DNA of 44,367 nt from Sedimentisphaerales bacterium (GTDB taxonomy: Bacteria; Planctomycetota; Phycisphaerae; Sedimentisphaerales; Anaerobacaceae), in assembly GCA_016932095.1 (NCBI GenBank), contig JAFGDN010000057.1:1-44367 (forward strand). Direction: 5' to 3'. Under the pieces are notes generated by a model, which was not told where the DNA came from, ran no database searches, and saw only the letters and a program-made list of their open reading frames with translations. The translations under genes and the position numbers were made by a program. Below, piece after piece: positions 6,668 to 13,838 of this stretch. How positions within the stretch are numbered: position 1 is the stretch's first letter; every line of letters starts with the position of its first letter.

Positions 6668-8098
6668 CTATTGCATATCATCGAACATCCTCATTTGGTA
6701 GTGTTCGAGGTAAAATTTCGTTACGGCCACGTCAACTGGTATCGGGTATTTCCCCGCCCAGCACGCCACACAATAATTGTCTTTGGGGAGGGATGCGCAG
6801 GAGAGGAGGCCGTCGAGCGACATATAGCCCAGCGACTCGACTTCGAGGAAGTCGCGGATTTGCTCGAGGGTGCGGTTGTTGGCGATAAGCTCTTCCTTTG
6901 TCGGGAAGTCGATACCGTAAAAACAGGGGAACCGGATGGGTGGGCAGCTAACCCGCATATGGATTTCCTTAGCGCCGGCGTCGCGGAAGGCCTTGATTTT
7001 GCCCTTGGTGGTTGTGCCGCGGACGATTGAGTCATCGACGACGACGATACGCTTGCCGTTTACGACCTCACTGATGGGGGCAAGCTTGATTTTTACGTCC
7101 ATTTCACGCATTTTCTGGTCGGGGGAAATGAACGTCCTGCCGATGTAGTGCGAGCGAACCATACCCATATCGAATGGTATTTTTGATTGCTCGGCAAAGC
7201 CGATGGCGGCGGAGGTTCCGGAGTCGGGGATTGGGATTACAACGTCGGCTTTGACGGGGTGCTCAATGGCGAGGCGTCGGCCGAGCTTTTTTCGGAATTC
7301 GTGGACGTTTTCGCCGAAAATGAAGCTATTTTGCTTAGCGAAGTAAATATGTTCAAACAGGCAATGTGCGGGTTTGATTGAGCCGGGTTGGACGAAGAAT
7401 CGGCTGGACAGGCCGTTTTTATCGAGTTTGACGATTTCGCCCGGCTCGACTTCGCGTATGAATTTGGCGCCGATAGCATCGAGGGCGCAGGTTTCGCTTG
7501 CGACGACGTAGGCGCCGGCGTCGGTCTGGCCAATACAGAGGGGATGGATACCGTAAGGATCGCGGGCGGCCTCGATGCGGTCAGGGAACAAAAACAGGAG
7601 GCAAAACGCCCCCTGTAAATGATTAAGGACGTGGGCCAGCGGGTCGGGTTTGGCGACGTGGGTGGGCTTGGCAAGCAAGTGGCCGATGATTTCGGTGTCG
7701 GTAGTGGATTTGAAGATGCTGCCGTATGCCTCGTATTCGTCGTGCAAGAGGCCGGCGTTAATGAGGTTGCCGTTATGGGCGATGGCGACCTGACCCTGGG
7801 AATATTCGACGAAAAACGGCTGGCTGTTAATGAGTTTCGTTGAGCCGGTCGTAGAGTAGCGGACGTGGCCGATGGCGGTCGGGTTGGTCAGCTTTTTTAG
7901 CACCTCTGAGCCGGTGCGGAAGACCCTGCTGACGGTGCCCATAGCGGTATAGACCTGAATTGTAGCGCCATCGCTGGTGGCGATACCGGCGGATTCCTGG
8001 CCGCGATGCTGAAGTGCGAACAGGCCGTAATAGGTTTTCTGGACGGCCTGGGGGTCGCCGTAGATTCCGAAAAGGCCGCAATTTTCTTTTTTATCCAT
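6668..8098 (-). CDS. purF: Amidophosphoribosyltransferase
   Basis: PurF commits PRPP to purine synthesis by transferring ammonia from glutamine. I place the start at the ATG at 8098, giving 476 residues beginning MDKKENC; Cys7 would be the N-terminal nucleophile after propeptide removal, followed by GLFGIYGD and LQHRGQESAG. The reading frame stays open to 8440, but that extension is repeat-derived and would bury the nucleophile. The PRPP site VVVDDSIVRGTT and the C-terminal CASLPKDNYCVACWAGKYP are present; the Cys pattern is that of the B. subtilis-type enzyme with a [4Fe-4S] cluster and processed propeptide. The upstream ribosome site is weak (GGTGAG), and a dispersed repeat ends about 15 bases before the ATG. 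Confidence 0.96.
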   Translation of the reverse strand: MDKKENCGLFGIYGDPQAVQKTYYGLFALQHRGQESAGIATSDGATIQVYTAMGTVSRVFRTGSEVLKKLTNPTAIGHVRYSTTGSTKLINSQPFFVEYSQGQVAIAHNGNLINAGLLHDEYEAYGSIFKSTTDTEIIGHLLAKPTHVAKPDPLAHVLNHLQGAFCLLFLFPDRIEAARDPYGIHPLCIGQTDAGAYVVASETCALDAIGAKFIREVEPGEIVKLDKNGLSSRFFVQPGSIKPAHCLFEHIYFAKQNSFIFGENVHEFRKKLGRRLAIEHPVKADVVIPIPDSGTSAAIGFAEQSKIPFDMGMVRSHYIGRTFISPDQKMREMDVKIKLAPISEVVNGKRIVVVDDSIVRGTTTKGKIKAFRDAGAKEIHMRVSCPPIRFPCFYGIDFPTKEELIANNRTLEQIRDFLEVESLGYMSLDGLLSCASLPKDNYCVACWAGKYPIPVDVAVTKFYLEHYQMRMFDDMQ

Positions 8099-8113
8099 AT
8101 CAGACAAGTTACT

Positions 8114-8141
8114 CACCGCAGAGACCGCCGAGAACGCAGAG
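8114..8141 (-). repeat. CTCTGCGG-type dispersed repeat ahead of purF
   Basis: Read on the minus strand this starts CTCTGCGTTCTCGGCGG and ends TCTCTGCGGTG. It is related to the block at 5534-5563 but faces the other way, so the two bracket purF-purM. It forms the 5' flank of purF and supplies the only SD-like bases (GGTGAG). Confidence 0.55.
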
Positions 8142-8514
8142 AATAATGATAAAACAAAAACAACCCGCTTTTGGCGAGGTCTCGCTTTAGGCGGACAAGA
8201 GAATAGTTTAACTGAAACTGCCCCGTAAATCAATGATTGTAACAACATTATATTTACGGCGGGAAGGGAGTTTTGGATTGCTGATTTTCGATTGATGATT
8301 GCTGATTTCACGTTCAGCGGACAGGCCGGACACAAGACCCAAGACACCAGACGTAAGACCAAAGACATAAGACAAATTCTAAACCCGTCTTCGCTGCGCT
8401 TCGCCGAGACAAGTCCGAAACCCTCCGTTTGACTTTTCAAGAAAGCTCACCCCGAGGGCACTCGCCAGCGACGTGCGAGTGCAGGCGGGCAAGTCGCATT
8501 TTTTGTTAGTTTGC

Positions 8515-8575
8515 GTCGGTTTTTGACGGGAAATTTACGTTTTTTACGGAAAAAGCGCTGTTTTGAACGGTTTTT
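8515..8575 (+). repeat. 61-base dispersed repeat, copy 1
   Basis: Imperfect relative of 30983-31043. Shared blocks include AATTTRCGTTTTT, AAAAAGCRCTGTTTT and CGGTTTT in the same order and spacing. Both copies are intergenic. Confidence 0.5.
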
Positions 8576-8710
8576 GTTCGTTTTCGTTACTTTTCTGAAA
8601 AGCGGAGAAGCGATACCGTCATTTTCACACGGAAAACGAAGATGGACAAAGTAGGACAAGGATTTTAAGCTGGCGAAGTTGCGTTTGGACGCTAAAAAAC
8701 GTTGTTTACA

Positions 8711-8735
8711 TTAGTTGGCATTAGTTGGCATTAGT
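8711..8735 (+). repeat. 10-base tandem repeat (TTAGTTGGCA)
   Basis: About 2.5 units of TTAGTTGGCA. A degenerate set of the same unit lies at 34393-34420, also preceded by an AAAAACG tract. Confidence 0.6.
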
Positions 8736-8750
8736 ATGCAGTATAGTTCG

Positions 8751-8785
8751 TATCTCGTATCTCGTATCTCGTATTTCGTATCTCG
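8751..8785 (+). repeat. 7-base tandem repeat (TATCTCG)
   Basis: Five units of TATCTCG, the fourth with one change. It is a simple microsatellite with no spacers, so it is not a CRISPR. Confidence 0.8.
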
Positions 8786-9051
8786 TAATTTGGAAGCCGC
8801 CGGGCAGGCGGATTTTAACAAAAAATGGGCGCTTGTTTTGGGGAGATAAATGGGTCCCCTGTTCTTGGCCGAGAGAGCGGCACCCGGGGAGAGCGAGGCA
8901 GATGAGGAATGGGATTGACGGAAAAGAAAAACTTTGAGGTATTGTTGGGGCGGGAAAATTATCCGTTAAAAAAATCGGAGGATTGTTTTAGAGGGATTAG
9001 AGTGGTAAAATGACCTTTGAGGATGTATGAATTGAAAGAAAGGATGCTTTT

Positions 9052-9462
9052 TTGAGAAAACTTTGGTCATTCTCGACAACTGTCAGAAATCGCGAAAGAT
9101 TGCGGGATTTTTTGCAGGTTTTGAAAAATCTGGAGGGGCAGAATTTTACCCGTGATAATCAGGTCAAGTACCAAGTTCTGTTAATACAAAAAAAGGTTTA
9201 TGAACCAACGGGATTACCCACAACTTATCAAAATCTTTTCAAAGACCCTAATCCCGATAGTATCTCTTATGAAAAAGCACAAGAAATTTTTGATTATAAA
9301 AAATACGAAGACCCGCCTATGCGAGGCAGACAATCTGTAAATCCATTGAATAAAATGGGTTTCGCAATTGCAAGAGCGGGCTCCGGCCGAATTCAAATCA
9401 CTGAATTAGGGAATAAATTTCTTGCAGGTGATTATGATATTAGCTCTGTTTTCTTTAACTGA
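9052..9462 (+). CDS. AlwI-family restriction endonuclease, N-terminal fragment
   Basis: The 136 residues match the beginning of AlwI-family type II restriction enzymes: RKLWSFSTTVRNRERLRDFL, FTRDNQVKYQVLLIQKKVYEP, ISYEKAQEIFDYKKYEDPPMRGRQSVNPLNKMGFAIA and ITELGNKFLAGDYD. The family is usually several hundred residues long, so the later part, including the nuclease core, is absent. The frame stops at a clean TGA and only 18 bases separate it from the next gene. The start is a TTG with AAAGGA about 8 bases upstream; the only nearby ATG is out of frame. The block is clearly AT-richer than purF upstream. It is either the relic of a deletion or a stand-alone DNA-recognition subunit. No methyltransferase is nearby. 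Confidence 0.75.
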   Translation: MRKLWSFSTTVRNRERLRDFLQVLKNLEGQNFTRDNQVKYQVLLIQKKVYEPTGLPTTYQNLFKDPNPDSISYEKAQEIFDYKKYEDPPMRGRQSVNPLNKMGFAIARAGSGRIQITELGNKFLAGDYDISSVFFN

Positions 9463-9480
9463 AGTATTGGATGATTGACG

Positions 9481-9792
9481 ATGGCGATTCAAATACTTTC
9501 CAATTTAAATTATCCGATAGGCAATATCATAAATCAAGAATTGCAAAATGCCCAGATTGCACGAATGGCCGTTGCTTTCTTGAAATATTCCGGGTTAAAA
9601 GTAATTGAACAATCAATGGGGAAATGCCTCCAGAACAACGGCAGCATTGAAATTATTACGGGTTTAGATTTCAAAACAACAGATCCTCAATCGATCCATT
9701 ATATGATTAAACTTCATAGACGAACACCAAATCTGAAATTTTATTGCTATGGTGATAAAGATGAGAACAAAACGGATTTTTTTTCATCCTAA
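9481..9792 (+). CDS. PLD-family endonuclease, N-terminal part (frameshifted)
   Basis: This frame encodes the first 100 or so residues of a phospholipase-D-fold nuclease (AIQILSNLNYPIGNIINQELQNAQIARMAVAFLKYSGLKV, then IEIITGLDF). It runs into a stop just after a T8 run at 9777-9784. The continuing frame, with the HKD site, is 9749-10396. Removing one T joins them as KTDFFHPKLYLF, giving one protein of about 305 residues spanning 9481-10396. The ATG at 9481 is preferred over an in-frame TTG two codons upstream. The ribosome site is weak, so it may be coupled to the AlwI-type fragment that ends 18 bases earlier. Confidence 0.7.
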   Translation: MAIQILSNLNYPIGNIINQELQNAQIARMAVAFLKYSGLKVIEQSMGKCLQNNGSIEIITGLDFKTTDPQSIHYMIKLHRRTPNLKFYCYGDKDENKTDFFSS

Positions 9793-10396
9793 GCTATACC
9801 TTTTTCAGAATAAAAATGAAACTACTGGTATCATAGGAAGCACTAATTTGACAAGAGGAGGACTACTTACAAATTTTGAAGCAAACGTTATTTTCAAAGA
9901 GATCAAACCTATTTATTTCTCTCAATTAGAGGCCATCTATAATTCAGTAAAATTTACTGATTCCGTTTTTGCGCCCGATGAAGAATATTTGGCCGGCTAT
10001 TCAGAAGTTTACAAAGCGTTTCTTGAAAATGAAGAAAAAGCAAGTAAAGATAAAGGTGTTCAGGAAGTCATAGAACAAATTCAGAAAAGAGAACAACTAT
10101 TACCTGGTACTATTCCATCAATTAAAAGCATGATAATACAGGTTATTAAAAATAAACAGCAGCACGGAGAGAGTTTTGTCCCCTTACAAACGATTTATGA
10201 GGAAGTAGAAAAAATAGTAAAGGAGAAAAAACTTTCTTACAAAATGGATACATTTAGAAATTCTATTCATGGCGAGTTAAACAAACACGAAGTTCAAAGT
10301 AACCATCAGGATAATATGTCTTTGTTTATTCGATTATCTGAACAAAAAGGACTTTATTCTTTAACAGATAAGGGCAAAGGATATGGAGGCAGATGA
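9749..10396 (+). CDS. PLD-family (HKD) endonuclease, catalytic C-terminal part (frameshifted)
   Basis: This frame carries the HKD-type site HPKLYLFQNKN...GIIGSTNLTRGGLLTNFEANV, as in PLD-fold restriction endonucleases (BfiI/NgoFVII-like). Such enzymes cut DNA without metal and usually have one HxK...N motif per chain, working as dimers. After it come a linker with coiled-coil character (about 75-115) and a winged-helix-like C-terminal part (SMIIQVIKNKQQHGESFVPLQTIYEEVEKI to GLYSLTDKGKGYG). On its own it lacks the N-terminal half of the fold; that half is encoded in another frame at 9481-9792, separated by one extra T in a T8 run. The gene is AT-rich and lies between an AlwI-type fragment and a Bro-N gene, consistent with a transferred restriction module. 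Confidence 0.75.
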   Translation: MVIKMRTKRIFFHPKLYLFQNKNETTGIIGSTNLTRGGLLTNFEANVIFKEIKPIYFSQLEAIYNSVKFTDSVFAPDEEYLAGYSEVYKAFLENEEKASKDKGVQEVIEQIQKREQLLPGTIPSIKSMIIQVIKNKQQHGESFVPLQTIYEEVEKIVKEKKLSYKMDTFRNSIHGELNKHEVQSNHQDNMSLFIRLSEQKGLYSLTDKGKGYGGR

Positions 10397-10399
10397 TAA

Positions 10400-10582
10400 A
10401 TGGAACGAGAAGCCGAAAAGCTATTGTATGCAAGATTACCGTTAATAAATAGGCCGCGTTGCAATTCTTTCAATCCTGATGGAGGATTTTTGTTTTGTGG
10501 AAACAAAACTTTTCGATATCATTGTAAAGTGGCAGGAAAAAAATACTATCAGTGCGAAAAATGCAGAGGCATTAACCATTAA
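10400..10582 (+). CDS. Cysteine-containing microprotein (possible zinc ribbon)
   Basis: A 60-residue ORF starts three bases after the stop of the PLD endonuclease, with GGAGG about 10 bases upstream, so it is likely translated from the same message. It has Cys21, Cys33, Cys42, Cys52 and Cys55, ending KYYQCEKCRGINH. A CxxC pair plus upstream Cys/His suggests a small zinc-binding fold. I do not recognise the family. It could be an accessory subunit of the nuclease or a specificity or inhibitor peptide; that is inference from position only. Confidence 0.5.
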   Translation: MEREAEKLLYARLPLINRPRCNSFNPDGGFLFCGNKTFRYHCKVAGKKYYQCEKCRGINH

Positions 10583-10602
10583 TTTTCAGAATAGGGATAA
10601 AA

Positions 10603-11460
10603 ATGACAAATGATATTATACCTACGACAAAAATAGCTATTTTCAGAAATAAGGAAATCAGAAAAACCGTTCACAAAAACGAATGGTGGTTTTCGATAAC
10701 AGATATTATCGAGGCCCTTACCGGTAATGAAAGGCCGAGGAAATACTGGAATGACTTGAAGAAAAAGCTCATAAAAGAAGGTTATTTTGAAGTGTCCGAA
10801 AAAATCGGACAGTTGAAGTTACAGGCTCCGGACGGGAAACAACGTCTCACCGATTGCGCAAATACAGAAACACTGTTCAGGATCATTCAGACGATTCCAT
10901 CGCCGAAGGCGGAGCCGTTCAAGCGATGGCTTGCGAAGGTAGGTTATGAACGTGTCCAGGAAATTGAAGATCCCGAACTCGGAACAAAAAGGACCCGCGC
11001 TTTGTACAAAGCTAAAGGGTATCCTGATGACTGGATAGAAAAGCGTTTGCGGGGAATCGCGATACGCGAGGAATTGACAGAGGAATGGAAAAATCGCGGA
11101 GTAAAGGAAGAGCCGGAATACGCCATTCTCACCGCGGAAATCTCGAAGGCGACATTTGGACTGACGCCTTCACAATATAAACGGTTTAAAGGATTGAAGC
11201 GTGAAAATCTGCGGGACCATATGAACGACCTTGAACTGATATTCAATATGTTAGGTGAGGCGGCAACAACGGAGATAACTAGGAAGAAAGACTCGCAGGG
11301 ATTTATGGAGAACAAGGAGACAGCCCGCGAAGGAGGCGAGGTGGCGGGCAAGGCAAGAAAGGACTTAGAGTCGCGGACAGGCAAGAGAGTTGTATCTCGC
11401 GGGAATTATCTAGAGGAACCTGCGGCCAGAAAGGCATTGACGAAGAAGGATGAACGATAA
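10603..11460 (+). CDS. Bro-N domain protein, DinD-like
   Basis: This 285-residue protein starts with a Bro-N domain (about residues 10-115: KIAIFRNKEIRKTVHKNEWWFSITDIIEALTG, then RKYWNDLKKKL, LTDCANTETLFRIIQTIPSPKAEPFKRWLA). The conserved remainder ends ENKETAREGGEVAGKARKDLESRTGKRVVSRGNY, as in DinD-like bacterial proteins. Bro-N is a DNA-binding domain of viral and phage antirepressors; E. coli DinD is SOS-induced and acts on RecA filaments. The ATG follows AGGGATAAA. The gene sits just downstream of a broken restriction module; such proteins are frequent in mobile DNA. Which of DNA damage or phage regulation it serves here cannot be told from sequence. Confidence 0.85.
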   Translation: MTNDIIPTTKIAIFRNKEIRKTVHKNEWWFSITDIIEALTGNERPRKYWNDLKKKLIKEGYFEVSEKIGQLKLQAPDGKQRLTDCANTETLFRIIQTIPSPKAEPFKRWLAKVGYERVQEIEDPELGTKRTRALYKAKGYPDDWIEKRLRGIAIREELTEEWKNRGVKEEPEYAILTAEISKATFGLTPSQYKRFKGLKRENLRDHMNDLELIFNMLGEAATTEITRKKDSQGFMENKETAREGGEVAGKARKDLESRTGKRVVSRGNYLEEPAARKALTKKDER

Positions 11461-11545
11461 ACAAGGATGCATTGGATGTTTTTGGTATGATCCTGATGTT
11501 TGGCGCAAAGAAATAAACAGGATTGTGGAAGAGCATAAGGGATAA
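11450..11545 (+). CDS. Possible 31-residue CxxC microprotein
   Basis: An ATG overlapping the Bro-N stop by 11 bases opens a 31-residue frame, MNDKQGCIGCFWYDPDVWRK then EINRIVEEHKG. It has a CIGC motif and an amphipathic tail. GAAGAAGG lies directly before the ATG, which is close for a ribosome site, but the stop-start overlap favours coupling. It could be chance or a decayed fragment of a longer gene. Confidence 0.3.
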   Translation: MNDKQGCIGCFWYDPDVWRKEINRIVEEHKG

Positions 11546-11984
11546 TTAACGATAAGAATGGCTACAATGGATAAATATAACAAAGAAGAACATCATCATG
11601 CAATAATATAGGAGAAATTGACATGGCAATATGGTTATTGAGGGCGGGCGGGGACAGGCGAGGGGGAGCGCTGCACGAGAGATTAGACAGTTGAGCAGGA
11701 GGGCAGTAGAAAAAGTGGGAATGTGAGAAAGGTGGGAAGGGGGGGGTGGGAAGGGATGGAGAGTTGGATCCCCGGAAGAAGACCAAAGGAGCTAATGGCT
11801 CCCCTGTTCAATCCCGAATAAGCAGCACTCCCCCGATAGCAAAACCAGGATAGCAGCAATCGAGGGCAGGCGGGTTGAATTGGGTGGAAAGATAACTTTA
11901 TCAATTCATCATAATACCCTTAAAAGCCGATAAAAGGGGAGAAGAATTCAGGGATACACGGGAATATATCAAGGAGAATGGATT
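11546..11984. other. Intergenic region
   Basis: About 440 bases between the accessory block and the CARDB gene. It includes a purine-rich plus strand (11640-11760, G-rich with GGGGGGTGGG) and the AAGGAGAA ribosome site of the next gene at 11971-11978. No gene, RNA or clear terminator was recognised. Confidence 0.45.
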
Positions 11985-12581
11985 ATGGTGAAAATTACCA
12001 TCTCACCCGGCGTGACAAACATTATTATCGGGATACTGCTGATAATTATCGGCATAATACTGATTATTGTCGCCGCGACCAGGAAAGGGCTTTTATTGAA
12101 AATGTTAGCCGTGATTATGCCGTTAGCCGGGGTCGTCCTGATGTTTTACGGAGCGGCGAAGCTAACCGGTAGGAGTGTGAGTAAATTGCTCGAAAACGCG
12201 GCATATCCGCCTTTAAGAGGCAATTACGACCTGGCCGGCACAATCGAAGGATATACGCCCGACCCTGTCTTTGTCGGCGACAAAGTTACTTTTACGTGTA
12301 TTATAAGCAATGACGGCAAGGATAAGGTTCCAAAAGGAAGTTATATGCTTAAATTCTACGTTAACGAGGATTGCGTCTGGTATGACGGATTGACCGACGC
12401 AATACGCCCCGGCAGCGGCTTTACCTGCGGCAGTAATTTTACAGCAGACAAACCCGGCGAATACACATATAAGCTGGAAATTATACCCAGACACGGCCTG
12501 GTGGACGCAAATACCGCAAATAATGTAATCACCGGGACTCTTTTAGTGCGAGAGTCCGTCAAGGATTTCAAGAATCCTTAG
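11985..12581 (+). CDS. Membrane protein with CARDB-like domain
   Basis: This 198-residue protein has two membrane segments near the N-terminus (about 11-33, very Ile-rich, and 39-58). A beta-rich domain at about 85-195 is CARDB-like: VGDKVTFTCIISNDGKDKVPKGSYMLKFYV, then GEYTYKLEIIPRHGLVDANTANNVITGTLLV. CARDB is an Ig-like adhesion or structural fold usually outside the membrane. Start ATG has AAGGAGAA about 6 bases upstream. It converges with the aldo-keto reductase gene, the two stops being 6 bases apart. No operon partner; exact role unknown. Confidence 0.7.
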   Translation: MVKITISPGVTNIIIGILLIIIGIILIIVAATRKGLLLKMLAVIMPLAGVVLMFYGAAKLTGRSVSKLLENAAYPPLRGNYDLAGTIEGYTPDPVFVGDKVTFTCIISNDGKDKVPKGSYMLKFYVNEDCVWYDGLTDAIRPGSGFTCGSNFTADKPGEYTYKLEIIPRHGLVDANTANNVITGTLLVRESVKDFKNP

Positions 12582-12587
12582 AATACA

Positions 12588-13832
12588 TCACGCTAATTTT
12601 TCGAGTGCTTGTTTGACAAGCCGGGCGATAGGCATACGCTGCGGGCATCGGGCCTCGGCGGCGCTGTAATCCAGACCGGCGAGCTTGTTACGAACGTCGG
12701 CGGGGATTTCAGCGAAAGCGGCTTTGGCCAGTTGCTTGTCGCCGTAGCTGTTGTGATACATCAGGGAGCGCATAACGTCGCTGATATACGGGGCCTGGGG
12801 GACGGCCTGGTCGCAGATTTCGGCGCAGCCGGCACAGTAGCCGGAGCAGGTCAGGGCCGCGTATTGCTCTAAAACCATTCTGTCATCCCGCGCCAGTTTT
12901 GTCTTGTCCAATACCGCCGCGACGTTCTCGTTTATAATCGCGACGCTGTTCATACCGACGGTCGCGGCGGCGATGCGCTCATCCTCGAGAACGACCTTGA
13001 TTTTGGCCTGGCCCTCGGTGAAGCCCTTTTCGGAGAAGTGTTCGATGAGCTTTTTGTCATTATCGGTTTCGACTGTTACGCTTTTCTGTGTCTTCATCGC
13101 GGTTAGCGCTATGCCGGCCTTGTTGCAGGCGTCGATGGCCTTTTGCATTGTTGGGTCTTTGGTCAGGCGGAAGTTGTAAGTGGTCAGGATTGCGTCAATC
13201 CAGTCGAGTTTTGAGGCATCCCAGAGGCATTTCTGCATATTTTTGTGCGTGCTGAAGCCGAAGTATTTTATCAGGCCGCGTTTCTTGGCGTCCTGTGACC
13301 AGGCCTTAAGCTCGTCTGTAAGCTGGTCTATATCGTTGAGAACATGGACGCCGTAATAGACATCAATGTAGTCGGTGTTCATTCGCTTCAGCGAGGTTTG
13401 CAGACGTTCTTCGACATCCTTCACGCTTCTGGCGCCGGAGGCCTTGGTAGCGATAAAGATTTTTTTCCTGACGTCGGGATTTTCGGCGAGGAATTTGCCG
13501 ATGCAGATTTCGCTGTTGCCGCCCGTGTAGCCATAAGCGGTGTCCCAGTAGGTAACGCCCCATTTGAGAGACGACATCAAAATGACGGGGGTATCGACAA
13601 GCTGAATAGCCCCGAGGGACAATGCTGAGACCTCCTCTTCGGACCTGCCGAATTTTCGTTTAGGGATTTGCGGGGTTTCGGTTTGCGCTGCCGGCGCCGG
13701 CTGATTCTGGTCGGGGGTATTTGGCTCATTTGGCTCCGCGAAACTCTTTGCGCCAATGACGGAGCTTATACCGGCGACGCCGATTGATTTGAGAAAGTAT
13801 CTTCTGTCAACTGTGTTACGCTCGTTTTTCAT
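12588..13832 (-). CDS. Tat-exported aldo/keto reductase with C-terminal Cys cluster
   Basis: This 414-residue protein begins with a twin-arginine signal (Arg10-Arg11 in DRRYFLKS, then a hydrophobic stretch to SFAEP). A TIM-barrel aldo/keto reductase domain follows at about 58-310. The catalytic tetrad is visible: Asp97 and Tyr102 (or Tyr100) in WDTAYGYTGG, Lys130 in IATK, and His163 in YGVHV. After the barrel a CxxxCxxCxxxC cluster (329-340, CSGYCAGCAEIC) probably binds Fe-S. Export by Tat of an aldo/keto reductase with an Fe-S tail, last in an operon with a polyferredoxin and a DUF362 protein, points to an envelope redox chain rather than cytoplasmic NADPH chemistry. Substrate unknown. Confidence 0.88.
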   Translation of the reverse strand: MKNERNTVDRRYFLKSIGVAGISSVIGAKSFAEPNEPNTPDQNQPAPAAQTETPQIPKRKFGRSEEEVSALSLGAIQLVDTPVILMSSLKWGVTYWDTAYGYTGGNSEICIGKFLAENPDVRKKIFIATKASGARSVKDVEERLQTSLKRMNTDYIDVYYGVHVLNDIDQLTDELKAWSQDAKKRGLIKYFGFSTHKNMQKCLWDASKLDWIDAILTTYNFRLTKDPTMQKAIDACNKAGIALTAMKTQKSVTVETDNDKKLIEHFSEKGFTEGQAKIKVVLEDERIAAATVGMNSVAIINENVAAVLDKTKLARDDRMVLEQYAALTCSGYCAGCAEICDQAVPQAPYISDVMRSLMYHNSYGDKQLAKAAFAEIPADVRNKLAGLDYSAAEARCPQRMPIARLVKQALEKLA

Positions 13833-13838
13833 TTTTCA

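Larger units (their letters stand above)
8142..9051. other. Repeat-rich intergenic region
   Basis: About 0.9 kb without a convincing gene. It holds AAGACC/AAGACA-type words (8330-8375), a 61-base dispersed repeat (8515-8575), a 10-base tandem repeat (8711-8735) and a 7-base tandem repeat (8751-8785). Several short ORFs are composed of these repeats and are not credible. The sequence turns AT-rich near 8930, where the next accessory block begins. Confidence 0.55.

Noticed and set aside
8099-8440. Long N-terminal extension of the purF reading frame
   Set aside because: It consists of repeat-derived sequence, and PurF needs its catalytic Cys near the N-terminus; the ATG at 8098 gives MDKKENC.
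8447-8659. 70-residue minus-strand ORF
   Set aside because: It is a translation of the 61-base dispersed repeat and its T-rich flank, with extreme Lys/Arg content.
8751-8785. Possible CRISPR-like array
   Set aside because: Units are 7 bases long with no spacers; no cas genes are in the window.
9460-9480. Read-through or frameshift joining the AlwI-type fragment to the PLD gene
   Set aside because: The AlwI frame has TGA twice within five codons and no slippery sequence; the PLD gene has its own ATG.
13344-13628. ORFs antisense to the aldo/keto reductase and many other antisense ORFs over confirmed genes
   Set aside because: They are shadows of well-supported genes, without ribosome sites or domains.
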